Origin: Pseudomonas sp. MWU15-20650
Lineage (GTDB): Bacteria > Pseudomonadota > Gammaproteobacteria > Pseudomonadales > Pseudomonadaceae
Direction: 5' to 3'
DNA: 64,000 bases
Assembly (NCBI RefSeq): GCF_023242475.1
Contig: NZ_JALJFG010000015.1
Span: 55,666 to 119,665 of the forward strand
The position numbers and the translations under genes are program-made. Below, piece after piece: positions 1-8,017 of this stretch. Under the pieces are notes generated by a model that made no database searches, was not told the origin of the DNA, and saw nothing but the letters and a program-made list of their open reading frames with translations. Numbering within the stretch: position 1 is the first letter of the stretch; every line of letters begins with the position of its first letter.

Positions 1-7
1 CAAAGAA

Positions 8-523
8 ATGGTGATGCTGACTTCCGCTGACTTGGAAGTGGTGCATGCCAACGGAGCAAAGGTGGGTAAGGGAGGGATCTTTGGTAGGTGCGTACTGAAG
101 GCGGTCGACAATGAAAATACTCCCCAGACAATCGCGCCCGGCAAATCGACTAGGCTGGCGATTAGCCGAACCGTCGACCTGCCTGGTGTGTCGAAATTCC
201 TAAGTGATGAAAAGCTGCGGTCGGTATTCGTTCACACCATCGACGGTCAGCCCTATTCGATTGCCGAATCAATTTATGTGGATGAACTGAACCAGTTTTT
301 CTCTGATACCTATGGTCGAGATGCAGCATTGAAGGTCACTCTGTATTCGACTCAATCCGGTGACAAACATGTTTTCATTCTTCCGCTGGCACGAGGCAAA
401 GACTTGTTTGCGAAAGACGGAAGCTTGCAACACGACTGGTTTATTGCAAACTGGAAAAACTGGGACAAACACCCTATTGCTCAAGCATCCGCCTGTGACG
501 CTATCGTGAGTCATGATTGGTGA
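8..523 (+). CDS. hypothetical protein, possibly 5' partial
   Basis: I do not recognise this 171-residue protein. It has no signal peptide or membrane segment. The frame is open back to the first base, so the true start may lie outside the window; in-frame ATGs occur at 8 and 14. Visible features are a motif-poor N-terminal half and a C-terminal part rich in W, K and H. It is followed by a 404-base non-coding gap before the glycosidase gene, so an operon is unlikely. It belongs to the island cargo by position. Confidence 0.5.
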   Translation: MVMLTSADLEVVHANGAKVGKGGIFGRCVLKAVDNENTPQTIAPGKSTRLAISRTVDLPGVSKFLSDEKLRSVFVHTIDGQPYSIAESIYVDELNQFFSDTYGRDAALKVTLYSTQSGDKHVFILPLARGKDLFAKDGSLQHDWFIANWKNWDKHPIAQASACDAIVSHDW

Positions 524-927
524 AGTATCCGTACCGCCGGAGAAGAGACAGTCCCTCACGACAGCCTACGTACCCGTGCTTCAACGCACGAGACTTTCAT
601 AACGTATTGGACTAGGGCCGTCTTTGTCTTAGGCCATCACCCCCAGTTTTCTCTGCTCCGCAAACATGTAGGCATATTCGCAATCCTGGAATTGATCTCA
701 CCGATGAGTGCGGCAGTCGCCCTTGGAGGGCCACGCTGCTGGCTTTGCAGATTGAGATAACGCAAAATGGCCAGTAATTAGCCACGTTCGCATAGCACAT
801 AGCTTTCCCGCTGTAGGCTGTTTGAAATGAGCATGCCTGTCGTACGTGGAATGGCTTGCGCGGTGATGTTCACGTCTGCGGTTCCTCTGTCGACGATTTT
901 GTGCGAATGAAAGGATGTATTTGGTAA
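524..927. other. intergenic stretch without recognised gene
   Basis: I find no convincing coding sequence on either strand in these 404 bases. The short minus-strand frame at 612-800 lacks a ribosome binding site and has no recognisable content. The promoter of the glycosidase gene at 928 should lie in the last part. Confidence 0.5.
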
Positions 928-1749
928 ATGAAATGGATGTCAGCGTTACTGCTTTGCTTCATGTCGGCCTTTTGTTTGTCCTCTGTTTACGGCGCGAATC
1001 TGGTCTCAATTTTCGACCAAGAGCATGAAGTGTTCCACTGGCCACTTCCTCACGAGGGCGATGTCACCCTTCATCAATCAGGCGAATACCAGATTGTGGC
1101 GGTGTACATCCCAAACGGTGCCTCGACTCTCTCCGTTCATAAAATCGAGAAAAAGGGAACCGCAGAATCCCTTTACGCCCCGTTGGTTAAGAAGAACACC
1201 TTGGTGATCGCAAGTGGCGGTTTCTTTGGTTTCAAGTTAAACGGGAAAGAGCAGCCACTGGGCCTGGTTCGCTCCAATGGTAAGCGCCTGGTTAACCTGA
1301 TTCCGTGGGATCACGGCGGTGTGCTGGTGTCTGACCAGAACGGAAACGCGAAAGTCATACCAGCGTCAAACAGAAACCAAGCTGGTGCCTGGTCAGACGC
1401 CCTTCAGTCCAAACCCATCATCATCAACAGCGGCAAAGTCGACGTCGCCAAAAATCTGCGCGACGCAGAATTCAATCGAGTGGCGATTGGCTTCACCCGC
1501 GAGGGAGATATCCTTCTCGTGGGGACGTTTCAAACCTTCGGGCAAGCTGCCACGTTGGTCGATTTTGCAGAGGTCTACAAAAAGATCGCTGAGGATCGTG
1601 GCCTGCATATTCACCGGGCGTTGGCTATGGACGGTGGGGCGGGTGCTCAAATCACTCTTCCAACGCTCAAACGCAGATTCGGCGATACCGGACGCTCATA
1701 TTTCCCCAACGCGATGAGGATTGACTTAACGCTGGGTGGGATCAACTAG
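928..1749 (+). CDS. secreted phosphodiester glycosidase family (NAGPA-type) protein
   Basis: This 273-residue protein starts with a signal peptide (residues 1 to about 22, hydrophobic core LLLCFMSAFCLSS, cleavage near VYGA/N). The rest matches the phosphodiester glycosidase (NAGPA, exopolysaccharide biosynthesis) fold: ASGGFFGF near residue 95, PLGLV near 110, RVAIGFT near 187 and the hallmark ALAMDGGAGAQ near 234. Family members cleave GlcNAc-type phosphodiesters or act on cell-surface glycans, so a periplasmic or extracellular role is expected. The next gene starts one base after its stop, so the two are probably cotranscribed. The substrate cannot be read from the sequence. Confidence 0.75.
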   Translation: MKWMSALLLCFMSAFCLSSVYGANLVSIFDQEHEVFHWPLPHEGDVTLHQSGEYQIVAVYIPNGASTLSVHKIEKKGTAESLYAPLVKKNTLVIASGGFFGFKLNGKEQPLGLVRSNGKRLVNLIPWDHGGVLVSDQNGNAKVIPASNRNQAGAWSDALQSKPIIINSGKVDVAKNLRDAEFNRVAIGFTREGDILLVGTFQTFGQAATLVDFAEVYKKIAEDRGLHIHRALAMDGGAGAQITLPTLKRRFGDTGRSYFPNAMRIDLTLGGIN

Positions 1750-1750
1750 C

Positions 1751-2662
1751 ATGCAGTGGATAAAAAAGGCTTGGGCAGGCTTATCGAAGACTGCGAAGTG
1801 GCTTGTGTTGGGCGTACCAACCGCTACGGCAGCTATAACGGCGGCTGTACCCGTAATCGAACAAACGTCGAGCCTATGGAAGAAGGCAGAGGCCCGAGTA
1901 GAGATCATCGCCCCGGAGTCCGTACATGTCGGGGACGAGTTCCCCCTCGACGTGCGTGTAGATTCTGTAGGTTCGGCAAAATCTATACCTGCTGGCACTG
2001 TTGAAATTCGTACCGATCAGAAGTACATCAAATTCACCCCATCACCGACGTTGGGTGTTCCTGCGATTGACGGCTCGACCCTGGTGCCTCTGACCACCAA
2101 GTTGAAGGCTCTCAAGGTGTCGGATGAGCCGGTGAGCCTCGTTGCTTACTATAGGTCTGGAGATATCGAGGCGACTTCGGCGATTCGGAAGATCATGATT
2201 ATCCCAGCGGTGGTGATGAATTATCCCCACTTCAATAAAAGCGACACGAACCGCGTGGATTTATCCGGTGAGTGGAACATCGACTTTGGCGGCCAATCAG
2301 GAACGATGGAAATTCGACAGGCAACCAACAGCAAGATATCCGGAACGTTCCGCTTGCCTGGGTACAAATGGAGTGCCGGTAGTGTTGAGGGCTACAAGGA
2401 TGGTTCGACTTTCCGAGTCGTGTTTGTACTCCCCAAATCCAAGCCTGAGCAGATGCTGCGGGTCGCTGGTGACTTCAGGCCAAATCCGCAAAATGCCTAC
2501 ATTGAGATTGTCGGCTGCGCGTACCATCTCAAGAAGTCGGGGAAGAGACACGCCAGCGTTGGTGGAGAGGGAGTGGATTGCACCAAACAAGTCTTCTTTG
2601 ACCAGTGGGAAGTAGTGCAGGTGGCACATTTCAACGCCAGCGCAAAATTTGTACCTGAGTGA
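1751..2662 (+). CDS. membrane-anchored hypothetical protein
   Basis: This 303-residue protein follows the glycosidase gene with a one-base gap. I chose the ATG at 1751 over the in-frame start at 1736 because it does not overlap the previous gene. One hydrophobic segment at about residues 12-32 (KWLVLGVPTATAAITAAVP) predicts an N-terminal anchor with the rest outside the cytoplasm. The bulk looks beta-rich and contains a segment resembling extracellular beta-sandwich domains (residues 45-130). I recognise no family. The tight spacing suggests a joint function with the secreted glycosidase, perhaps as an anchored partner. Confidence 0.55.
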   Translation: MQWIKKAWAGLSKTAKWLVLGVPTATAAITAAVPVIEQTSSLWKKAEARVEIIAPESVHVGDEFPLDVRVDSVGSAKSIPAGTVEIRTDQKYIKFTPSPTLGVPAIDGSTLVPLTTKLKALKVSDEPVSLVAYYRSGDIEATSAIRKIMIIPAVVMNYPHFNKSDTNRVDLSGEWNIDFGGQSGTMEIRQATNSKISGTFRLPGYKWSAGSVEGYKDGSTFRVVFVLPKSKPEQMLRVAGDFRPNPQNAYIEIVGCAYHLKKSGKRHASVGGEGVDCTKQVFFDQWEVVQVAHFNASAKFVPE

Positions 2663-2726
2663 GTAATCGCCAGCTAACCCCTAGGCCGCTTCATGACTCT
2701 GCAGCACCTAGGGTATGACCTTGATG

Positions 2727-2918
2727 CTACCTCTTAACCAGCTCTTTATACCGCTCTCGGGCCTCAAGGATCTGATCCCTGAGTTCCTCGGGGTCAATGC
2801 GCATGCCACCGCGAGGCGTTACCTGGAGCGATTTCAGACTGTTCGCAGCCTTGATGAATTCCCGTTCCTCTGCCTGAACCCACTCGGGCCGCTTGTCTTT
2901 CCAAAATAGCCAACCCAT
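2727..2918 (-). CDS. small hypothetical protein related to the last gene of the recombinase operon
   Basis: With the ATG at 2918, preceded by a GAGG-like site, this gives 63 residues. The frame stays open upstream to 3029, but that part reads like non-coding DNA. The protein shares a spaced pattern with the N-terminal half of the protein at 7033-7413: a W near the start, F..A.N.L, VT.RG, then IDPEE and a distal R..YK. This suggests homology between the two. It could be a remnant of a second copy of that module. Function is unknown, and the similarity was judged by eye only. Confidence 0.45.
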   Translation of the reverse strand: MGWLFWKDKRPEWVQAEEREFIKAANSLKSLQVTPRGGMRIDPEELRDQILEARERYKELVKR

Positions 2919-3142
2919 TTGCCCGGCCTCATCTTTGATCGGATGCTCACAGCAGTATGTGGGAGCGGTAGCCAATGTCCAAGCAAGAAGGTGAGTCGGC
3001 TCGCTCTGCAAGCGGAGTGCGCAGACCATGATGGTCGAAGAGCGTAAGGATGGAAGCCCGAAGGGCCGAAACCCAGCGTAGCGGGGCTCGGTTTACGACA
3101 GCCGCTCCCGAAGGGATACGCCCGACCGCCTTGATTAAAAGG

Positions 3143-3745
3143 TTACCGAACAGCTCGTTGATCAAATGACCGAGGCACTACTTCCTGCGCGCAAAGATCG
3201 TATGTCCTGCGCAATGCCACCTCGTCACCAGACGACACCCTGACATGGGTAAAGATCGTCGACAGAAAGCGCTTCCTTTCGCCGTTGCCGAGCTCAGACC
3301 AAATCCTCGGCTGTCCTTGTGCATCAGGGATCGCCAGCCGGTCGAGGAGATACTCTTCCAGGCTGTGCAGACGTTGCTGACCATCGACCAGAATCTCGCT
3401 GTTCTCCGCCAATGCCCTGCCAGTGCTCGCCGGCTCGCTCCATTCGTTTGTAAGGTAGCTTCCCAAGTCTCCCCCTGACCAAACGGCGCTAATAAAACGA
3501 GCCTGCTGGCCTACGTTCCACTCCAATCCGCGCGCCCAAGTGGGTACGGGCATACCCATGACAAATCGTCCAGCCCATGGAAACCTATCGTGAGCGGAGG
3601 AGGAGCCAACCAGATACATTTCCCAGTGGCCTACCAGAACATCTATTGGGTAATGACTGACGGTTGTAGCCAGAACCCGCTGCGGCATCTGGATGCGTAA
3701 TTCAGACGGTTCGTCGTCGGCATAGCGTTGAAAAATAGAAGTCAT
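3143..3745 (-). CDS. DUF262 domain protein
   Basis: This roughly 200-residue protein carries the signature ILVDGQQRLHSLEEYL, the conserved DGQQR block of DUF262 (the ParB/sulfiredoxin-like nuclease domain also found in GmrS/GmrD-type type IV restriction proteins). Upstream lies WNVGQQARFISAVW.GG..G, another family block. Only the DUF262 part is present, with no GmrD-like C-terminal nuclease. The expected N-F-G-G element near the C-terminus is replaced by A-Q-E-V, so activity may be impaired. GTG at 3754 is an alternative start. The gene begins a few bases after the 105-residue protein at 3761-4078, so the two probably form an operon. A defence role is possible but not shown. Confidence 0.7.
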   Translation of the reverse strand: MTSIFQRYADDEPSELRIQMPQRVLATTVSHYPIDVLVGHWEMYLVGSSSAHDRFPWAGRFVMGMPVPTWARGLEWNVGQQARFISAVWSGGDLGSYLTNEWSEPASTGRALAENSEILVDGQQRLHSLEEYLLDRLAIPDAQGQPRIWSELGNGERKRFLSTIFTHVRVSSGDEVALRRTYDLCAQEVVPRSFDQRAVR

Positions 3746-3760
3746 GGTACTCACTGGTGG

Positions 3761-4078
3761 CTACAAATAGGTAGAGGTGCGGGAGCCTGCACGGGCGCAT
3801 CGCCATGCGTCGACAGTCTCGATGATCAACACATCTCGTTCGATGGAAATGTCGATCTGGTCGCTGTCGATCAGCGCATGTGCGTAGCCCTCTACATAGG
3901 CTGCAGCTTTATCAAATGCAGAAAGGGTTTCTGAAGACTTGATGACGTTGATCAGACGTTGCCAGGCAGCGTGCTGACGGTTGCCTAGGATCGTCTTGGG
4001 GAACGAAATGGCGGCACTCAAGCGCTTTGCGTAGTCATCGGTAGGTGGGATCAAAGCGATTCGCTCGAAGGGATACAT
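3761..4078 (-). CDS. hypothetical protein upstream of the DUF262 gene
   Basis: This 105-residue soluble protein ends a few bases before the DUF262 gene and is very likely cotranscribed with it. It has no signal peptide or membrane segment. The middle (AFDKAAAYVEGYAHALIDSD) looks helical, and the C-terminus has a beta-type ISIERDVLIIETVD stretch. I recognise no family. The pairing suggests a small partner of the DUF262 protein. Confidence 0.5.
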   Translation of the reverse strand: MYPFERIALIPPTDDYAKRLSAAISFPKTILGNRQHAAWQRLINVIKSSETLSAFDKAAAYVEGYAHALIDSDQIDISIERDVLIIETVDAWRCARAGSRTSTYL

Positions 4079-4207
4079 ACCTATGACAAACGGTTGGTTT
4101 TGGAAAACCTTGAGCTGGTGCGGAAGATTTTGTCTGCAGTCCAGGTTGAAGGCTCATCGCAACCAGCAAGCTGAGCGCGCTGGCTTAAGGATGAAAGTCC
4201 GGCAGAG

Positions 4208-4819
4208 TTAAGACAACGGCGAGCATTGACGGGCCTGGCTCAAGACAGTCGGCGTTACTAGCGCATGTGCTCGGGCACCATCCCGATCACACCGCGCTAA
4301 GTTACCTACAATCCAAACTTCAGGTGCATCTGTTCTGGCAGTCCTTCCTGACCTAGGATCAAGCCTCTCCAGTAGGGCCCGGTAAATACGAGGATCGGGT
4401 TTGGGCAGCGCCGATCTCGAAGCTGAATACATGGGTATTCATGCTCGGGAAAAGCTGCTCCACCGCCGCGCCATAGGGCTTGGCAAGGTTGCTGCTGATA
4501 CCGAAGCAACGCCACGCTCCTGGAGCATAGCGACCGCCTCAATTGCATCGGGATATGCCTCGATGGAGTTGAGCTCGGCCTGCAGAGCGCACTCCATCTC
4601 GACTCGCCGAGATTCTGAAAGCAGGATGCCGACGTGCTCGGCGAGCTCATTCAGCTCCAAGTTCAGCATCATGATGACGTGTGCATCACCAGGGTGAGGT
4701 CGCCGGCCTTGCTTCATGCCTTCCCGCAGCAATTGGCGGTATGGGGTTGTTCTTCGACCTATTCGCACAACCGTCCCGAACGCGGCAAAAATTGCCGTCT
4801 TGGTCACCGTCACTCCCAC
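4208..4819 (-). pseudogene. HAD-superfamily hydrolase, frameshifted
   Basis: Three reading frames must be joined to recover a HAD hydrolase. The first (from the ATG at 4819) gives the motif I region as IFAAFGTVVRIG, the cap and LQERGVA. A second frame near 4440-4490 gives SNLAKPYGAAVEQLFPSM. A third (4208-4432) gives PKPDPRIYRALL with the lysine of motif III and a degenerate motif IV, WIVGNLARCDRDGARA. The motif I nucleophile aspartate expected before A-F-G-T is alanine. Two frameshifts plus the lost nucleophile mean this is a dead gene, as expected in island debris. Confidence 0.75.
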
Positions 4820-4834
4820 CCTGAACGTCTCGTC

Positions 4835-5818
4835 TCAATCGCTGAGTTTGGAGTCCAAGCTGCTACTCAGGTAATACTTCGTCATCGACTCCGTTGGCCA
4901 GTGGCCCATTTGTTTTGCCACGATTGGGAGCGGACTACTCACAGTGGCCATCTGCATAGCCGCGTTCAACTTTAAGGACATGCGAATCGTGAGTGGACTG
5001 ACTTTGGCAGGATCAATGCCAGCCTTGTGTGCCCAAGCCTTGCACAGTTTTTGAAGTGCCGAAGGAGACATAGGAGTTTCTGGGCTCCTTTTGGATTGGA
5101 ACAAAAGGGCGTTTTCCGCCAGATTCGCGGTGGTGATGAAGCGGCTGATGGGTGTCCAGCATTTGCGAGGCAATGTGACTCGTGCTTTTTTGAGGCCCCG
5201 AGAAACAAAGAGGGTGCGTTCACCATCTTCAAAAAAGTCGCTGGGCCTCGCGCTTAAGTATTCCCATTTTCGAAGGCCGGCGATCATGCAGCTCATCAGT
5301 GCCTGATCTCGCAGGCTCTCCGTGGTCTCAACGGCCCGACTGAGAGACTCAAGTTCTTCCTTTGATAACTGGGAGTAGAGCTTACATGCAGAGTTCGCCA
5401 TCTGAGTTCTCAAAGCGGACATGTTCGACCCAGTGGACTGTTCACCATGACGTGGCGGTAGATGAACCTTTTTCGGCACCTTGAATGCAGAGAGGGCGTT
5501 AAGGTGCAGCGAGTTGATCATCTGCGCCAGTGCCGCCTGGTCTGAGGCAAACCACTCGCTGGGTGTCATCGCCGCTTTGATTGCGAGCATCTGTGCCTGC
5601 CTCACCGCAGACTGTGGGAAGGTACCTGCTGGCATCTGCTCGCTCGTGGAAGCTGCCAGATCCTTGTAGTCCTTGTAACCAAGTCCCTGGGCAAGAAGCT
5701 CCAGGGCTGATGTGTGGGTGAGTGGGCTTGGGCCACACCACTGCTTCTGCAGATTCTTGGCGAGCTTCTTCAGGCTACTGTTGCGGATGAGGTCTTTTGG
5801 ATGTACTGGAACGCGCAT
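4835..5818 (-). CDS. tyrosine-recombinase-like protein with an extra N-terminal domain
   Basis: This 327-residue protein has a GGAGAA ribosome site seven bases before its ATG. Residues 1-60 (LKKLAKNLQKQW, then ALELLAQGLGYKDYKDLA) resemble the short helical domain found at the start of some plasmid and island proteins annotated as glyoxalase-related. Residues 160-327 look like a tyrosine recombinase catalytic domain: the arginine in AGLRKWE, a lysine in GLKKARV, LTIR in place of H-x-x-R, and MGHW...TKYYL with histidine, tryptophan and the candidate nucleophile tyrosine. Loss of the H in H-x-x-R may weaken activity. It is separate from the operon at 7-13 kb. Confidence 0.6.
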   Translation of the reverse strand: MRVPVHPKDLIRNSSLKKLAKNLQKQWCGPSPLTHTSALELLAQGLGYKDYKDLAASTSEQMPAGTFPQSAVRQAQMLAIKAAMTPSEWFASDQAALAQMINSLHLNALSAFKVPKKVHLPPRHGEQSTGSNMSALRTQMANSACKLYSQLSKEELESLSRAVETTESLRDQALMSCMIAGLRKWEYLSARPSDFFEDGERTLFVSRGLKKARVTLPRKCWTPISRFITTANLAENALLFQSKRSPETPMSPSALQKLCKAWAHKAGIDPAKVSPLTIRMSLKLNAAMQMATVSSPLPIVAKQMGHWPTESMTKYYLSSSLDSKLSD

Positions 5819-6462
5819 TGGCAGTTCTCCAATAACGTCGAGGCGTCGGCTGCCCGCTGACTATTGTCGAAATGCGTGCGTGAAGAAGGGTGTAGCAAAC
5901 CTGTGGCACTGAGGCCTTCGCGAGCCGACCGCCCGATCCAGATACATCGGTCGGCGAAAGCTATCACGTCGATCTTTGAGCTGTCCAGTGAGGGGTATAA
6001 GTAGCCACTCTGGCGTTCATTACTAGAAAAGAGCACTTCCATGTGTATACCTTGAAAGGATTACTACCGGCCTTTACGAGGTCACCACTCGAGGATATAG
6101 GTGTGGATGTGGGCGAGCCGGGGATCTACACGTAAGGTAGAAGGTGCGTACTACCGGGATTGGGAGAAGTTGTTCAGGGATTGGAGACGTGGAATGGCCC
6201 ACCTGGAACTCCACAGGCGTGCACGTAGAAACAGATGAGGGTAAATAGTACATGACGTGTACTTCAGAACCTACTCAATCAAAATGCCGAACTATAAATG
6301 CCTACTACGTCGTTGTCAGCTTCACGACAAGCATTCATGGCATATTGATTGAGCAGGGTATTCTGGCCTGGTACGTTAGCTTTGCAAGCTGACCGCAGGA
6401 GTCCAGGTAATCCCGTCCTTGTGGCCTCTGTGAGGCTACCCGGATATTACAGAGCTTTCAAC
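5819..6462. other. 644-base intergenic stretch
   Basis: No convincing gene is visible. The minus-strand frame 5770-6042 overlaps the start of the recombinase-like gene and was not accepted. The stretch contains a perfect 6-bp inverted repeat with a 5-base spacer at 6247-6263, listed separately. The rest shows no hairpin terminator or repeat that I can recognise. Confidence 0.5.
6247..6263. promoter_or_regulatory. inverted repeat AGTACA-N5-TGTACT, possible operator
   Basis: The arms are perfectly complementary and separated by TGACG. The site lies in a gene-poor gap between two minus-strand genes, so a dimeric DNA-binding protein or a recombinase could bind there. No partner can be named. Confidence 0.3.
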
Positions 6463-6915
6463 TCAAATACCAAGATCTAGCTCAAGTTTCCATCCCCTTA
6501 AGCGGCGCGATGCACACCTTGAATTGAACAGTGTCTCAAAAAGAGCCTCGGTGAAATCATTCCACTCGCTGCCCACTGGAAGTAGCCTGTCCATGGGCCA
6601 TTGTTTCGTGATCAGCTCGCGCAGCATCTCGCTAAGAATGTAGCCAGGATCGCTATTTAAGCCTGCTGTGCACTCGAATTGAAGCGCTTCTCGCCCTGTA
6701 ACGGTATACACGTTCCTGTCGAATAGCGCTGACACAGTGGTTTTAGCGAGGATCGGGGAAAAAACACCCCTAATGACCGATTCTGAGAGGTGGAGCGACG
6801 ATAGCTCCCATCCTTCCAGAATCAATGGACGTGTCCATCCGCGAGTCACACCCGATCTTACAACCGCCTCACTTACTGCCTTGGTGGTAATGAAAGGCTT
6901 CCGTTTACCGCCCAT
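6463..6915 (-). CDS. hypothetical protein downstream of the recombinase operon
   Basis: The ATG at 6915 has a strong AAGGAG site seven bases upstream, which supports expression; GTG at 6918 is the alternative. The protein is about 150 residues, soluble, with a basic N-terminus (GGKRKPFITTKAVSEAVVRSGVTRGW) that could form a helix-turn-helix. A W- and E-rich C-terminal half follows. It lies 117 bases downstream of the six-gene operon on the same strand and may be a seventh member. I recognise no family. Confidence 0.5.
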   Translation of the reverse strand: MGGKRKPFITTKAVSEAVVRSGVTRGWTRPLILEGWELSSLHLSESVIRGVFSPILAKTTVSALFDRNVYTVTGREALQFECTAGLNSDPGYILSEMLRELITKQWPMDRLLPVGSEWNDFTEALFETLFNSRCASRRLRGWKLELDLGI

Positions 6916-7032
6916 CACAAAGCTCCTTAAGGTTCGTCGTCATATGCTTGGATTGCCGACTCGAGATTGGTATGCCAGCCAGGTCATCGCGAGTAATGAC
7001 CTTATGGCATTGCCCAACGGAGAGTGGATACC

Positions 7033-7413
7033 TTACAGCCCATCCTGACAGGTGATAGTCGATGTAAGTCGCTTTGCAGCTACCACGGTGCTAAGGCCAT
7101 TAGCAGACTCGAGGAACTCATATCGAGCCGCCGATACACTATCCAAGCGCCTACGTGCATATCGCTGCATGAGTAGTCCAGCCTGTACGACCCCCAAGCG
7201 ATGACCTATCTGTGGGGGCTTTTTATATTGCTGAGCGAAGCGGAGCAGGGGCTTCCTGGCTTCTTCAGGATCTATCGAAAGCCTACCTCGGTCAGTCACA
7301 TAGTGGTTTTCCAATTTGTTGACGGCGTCCATAAACAAGCGCCCTTGCTTCTTCTCCCAGTCACTCTGCTCATCTAGCCACAAGAACATTAGGATCTCGT
7401 CCATAGTGTTCAT
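7033..7413 (-). CDS. hypothetical protein, last gene of the recombinase operon
   Basis: This 126-residue protein starts with a four-base ATGA overlap with the gene before it, so its translation is coupled to the operon. The N-terminal half carries W.DEQSDWEKK, then VTDRGRLSIDPEE and QQYKKP, a pattern shared with the small protein at 2727-2918. The C-terminal half is basic and helical (LLMQRYARRRLDS). There is no membrane segment. Its place at the end of a recombinase operon suggests an accessory role in transposition or target choice, but no known family is recognised. Confidence 0.6.
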   Translation of the reverse strand: MNTMDEILMFLWLDEQSDWEKKQGRLFMDAVNKLENHYVTDRGRLSIDPEEARKPLLRFAQQYKKPPQIGHRLGVVQAGLLMQRYARRRLDSVSAARYEFLESANGLSTVVAAKRLTSTITCQDGL

Positions 7414-7802
7414 TTCTCAGCAGCCTTGCTGTTTTTTTCCTTATGAGTGGCGATGTTGGTAACGTTACTCAATGCCGAGAGGTCTTTATTCAACTCATCG
7501 ATCTGCGAGATAAGCATCAGCTCTCTGGCCAAGCTCTCGTGATAGAGGTCTTTGAAAAGCTTTTCAGCCCCCTTGCTGGGTTTCGCACTATTTTCTTTTT
7601 TTTGTTTGGCTGCGGCTGTCTTGGTCTTTTCGCGAAGCTCATCAAAGCACTCGCGATCTTTTCTGATGGAGCCTTTACCGCGCCCAGCTTCCAAGGCCAC
7701 GTTGTTGATGGTGATCTTGCTGCCCAGCGGCAGGATGTTTGGCTTGTTTTCAACCAGTCGTTGAAGTGCTGTTTCATATTGAAGAATCACATCGGAAGTC
7801 AT
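7410..7802 (-). CDS. small HTH/coiled-coil protein of the recombinase operon (TnpC/GmtX-position)
   Basis: This 130-residue protein overlaps both neighbours by four bases. Residues 25-50 (SKITINNVALEAGRGKGSI, then RKDRECFDELRE) look like a helix-turn-helix of the type seen in small transposition proteins. Residues 55-130 are lysine- and glutamate-rich and probably helical or coiled coil. Size, position and layout recall TnpC of Tn554-type elements and the small member of gamma-mobile-trio modules; that assignment is an inference. Its N-terminus matches the 72-residue protein just upstream, so the two appear to be tandem paralogues. Confidence 0.6.
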   Translation of the reverse strand: MTSDVILQYETALQRLVENKPNILPLGSKITINNVALEAGRGKGSIRKDRECFDELREKTKTAAAKQKKENSAKPSKGAEKLFKDLYHESLARELMLISQIDELNKDLSALSNVTNIATHKEKNSKAAEK

Positions 7803-8017
7803 GAGTTCACGTCATCCTTAACAACCTGGACATGCTGCGCTTTATTTTCTGAAGCGCGTACTTTCGGGCGGGAAGGTTTACTGCTAGGTGAGCTCCGTTG
7901 TAATCCTGATTTAGCCACACCATTGCAGCAGATTTTCGCACCTGACGAAGCAAGTTGGTTGTTAATTAGTAGTTGAAAAGCAGCTTGGTATTGTTGTTGG
8001 ATAACATCTAAGGTCAT
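7799..8017 (-). CDS. short paralogue of the following HTH protein
   Basis: This 72-residue protein starts and ends with four-base ATGA overlaps, so it is likely translated. It aligns by eye with the start of the next protein: MT.DVI..Y..A...L..N, then S.GAKI..N.VA. The second half is short, basic and S/P-rich (SSPSSKPSRPKVRAS). It looks like a truncated or minimal duplicate that keeps the N-terminal module and lacks the long coiled-coil tail. Intact reading frame and overlaps argue against a pseudogene. Function is unknown. Confidence 0.55.
   Translation of the reverse strand: MTLDVIQQQYQAAFQLLINNQLASSGAKICCNGVAKSGLQRSSPSSKPSRPKVRASENKAQHVQVVKDDVNS

Noticed and set aside
2947..3165. 72-codon minus-strand frame downstream of the DUF262 gene
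   Set aside because: Could be the continuation of the DUF262 gene by frameshift, but no family match is visible. The DNA looks like an unassigned non-coding repeat.
5770..6042. 90-codon minus-strand frame ahead of the recombinase-like gene
   Set aside because: It overlaps the start of the better supported gene by 49 bases and shows no ribosome site or domain. It could still be a small gene, but I cannot support it.
7443..7976. 177-codon plus-strand frame
   Set aside because: It lies opposite two genes of the coupled operon and is richer in F and L, as expected for an antisense frame.
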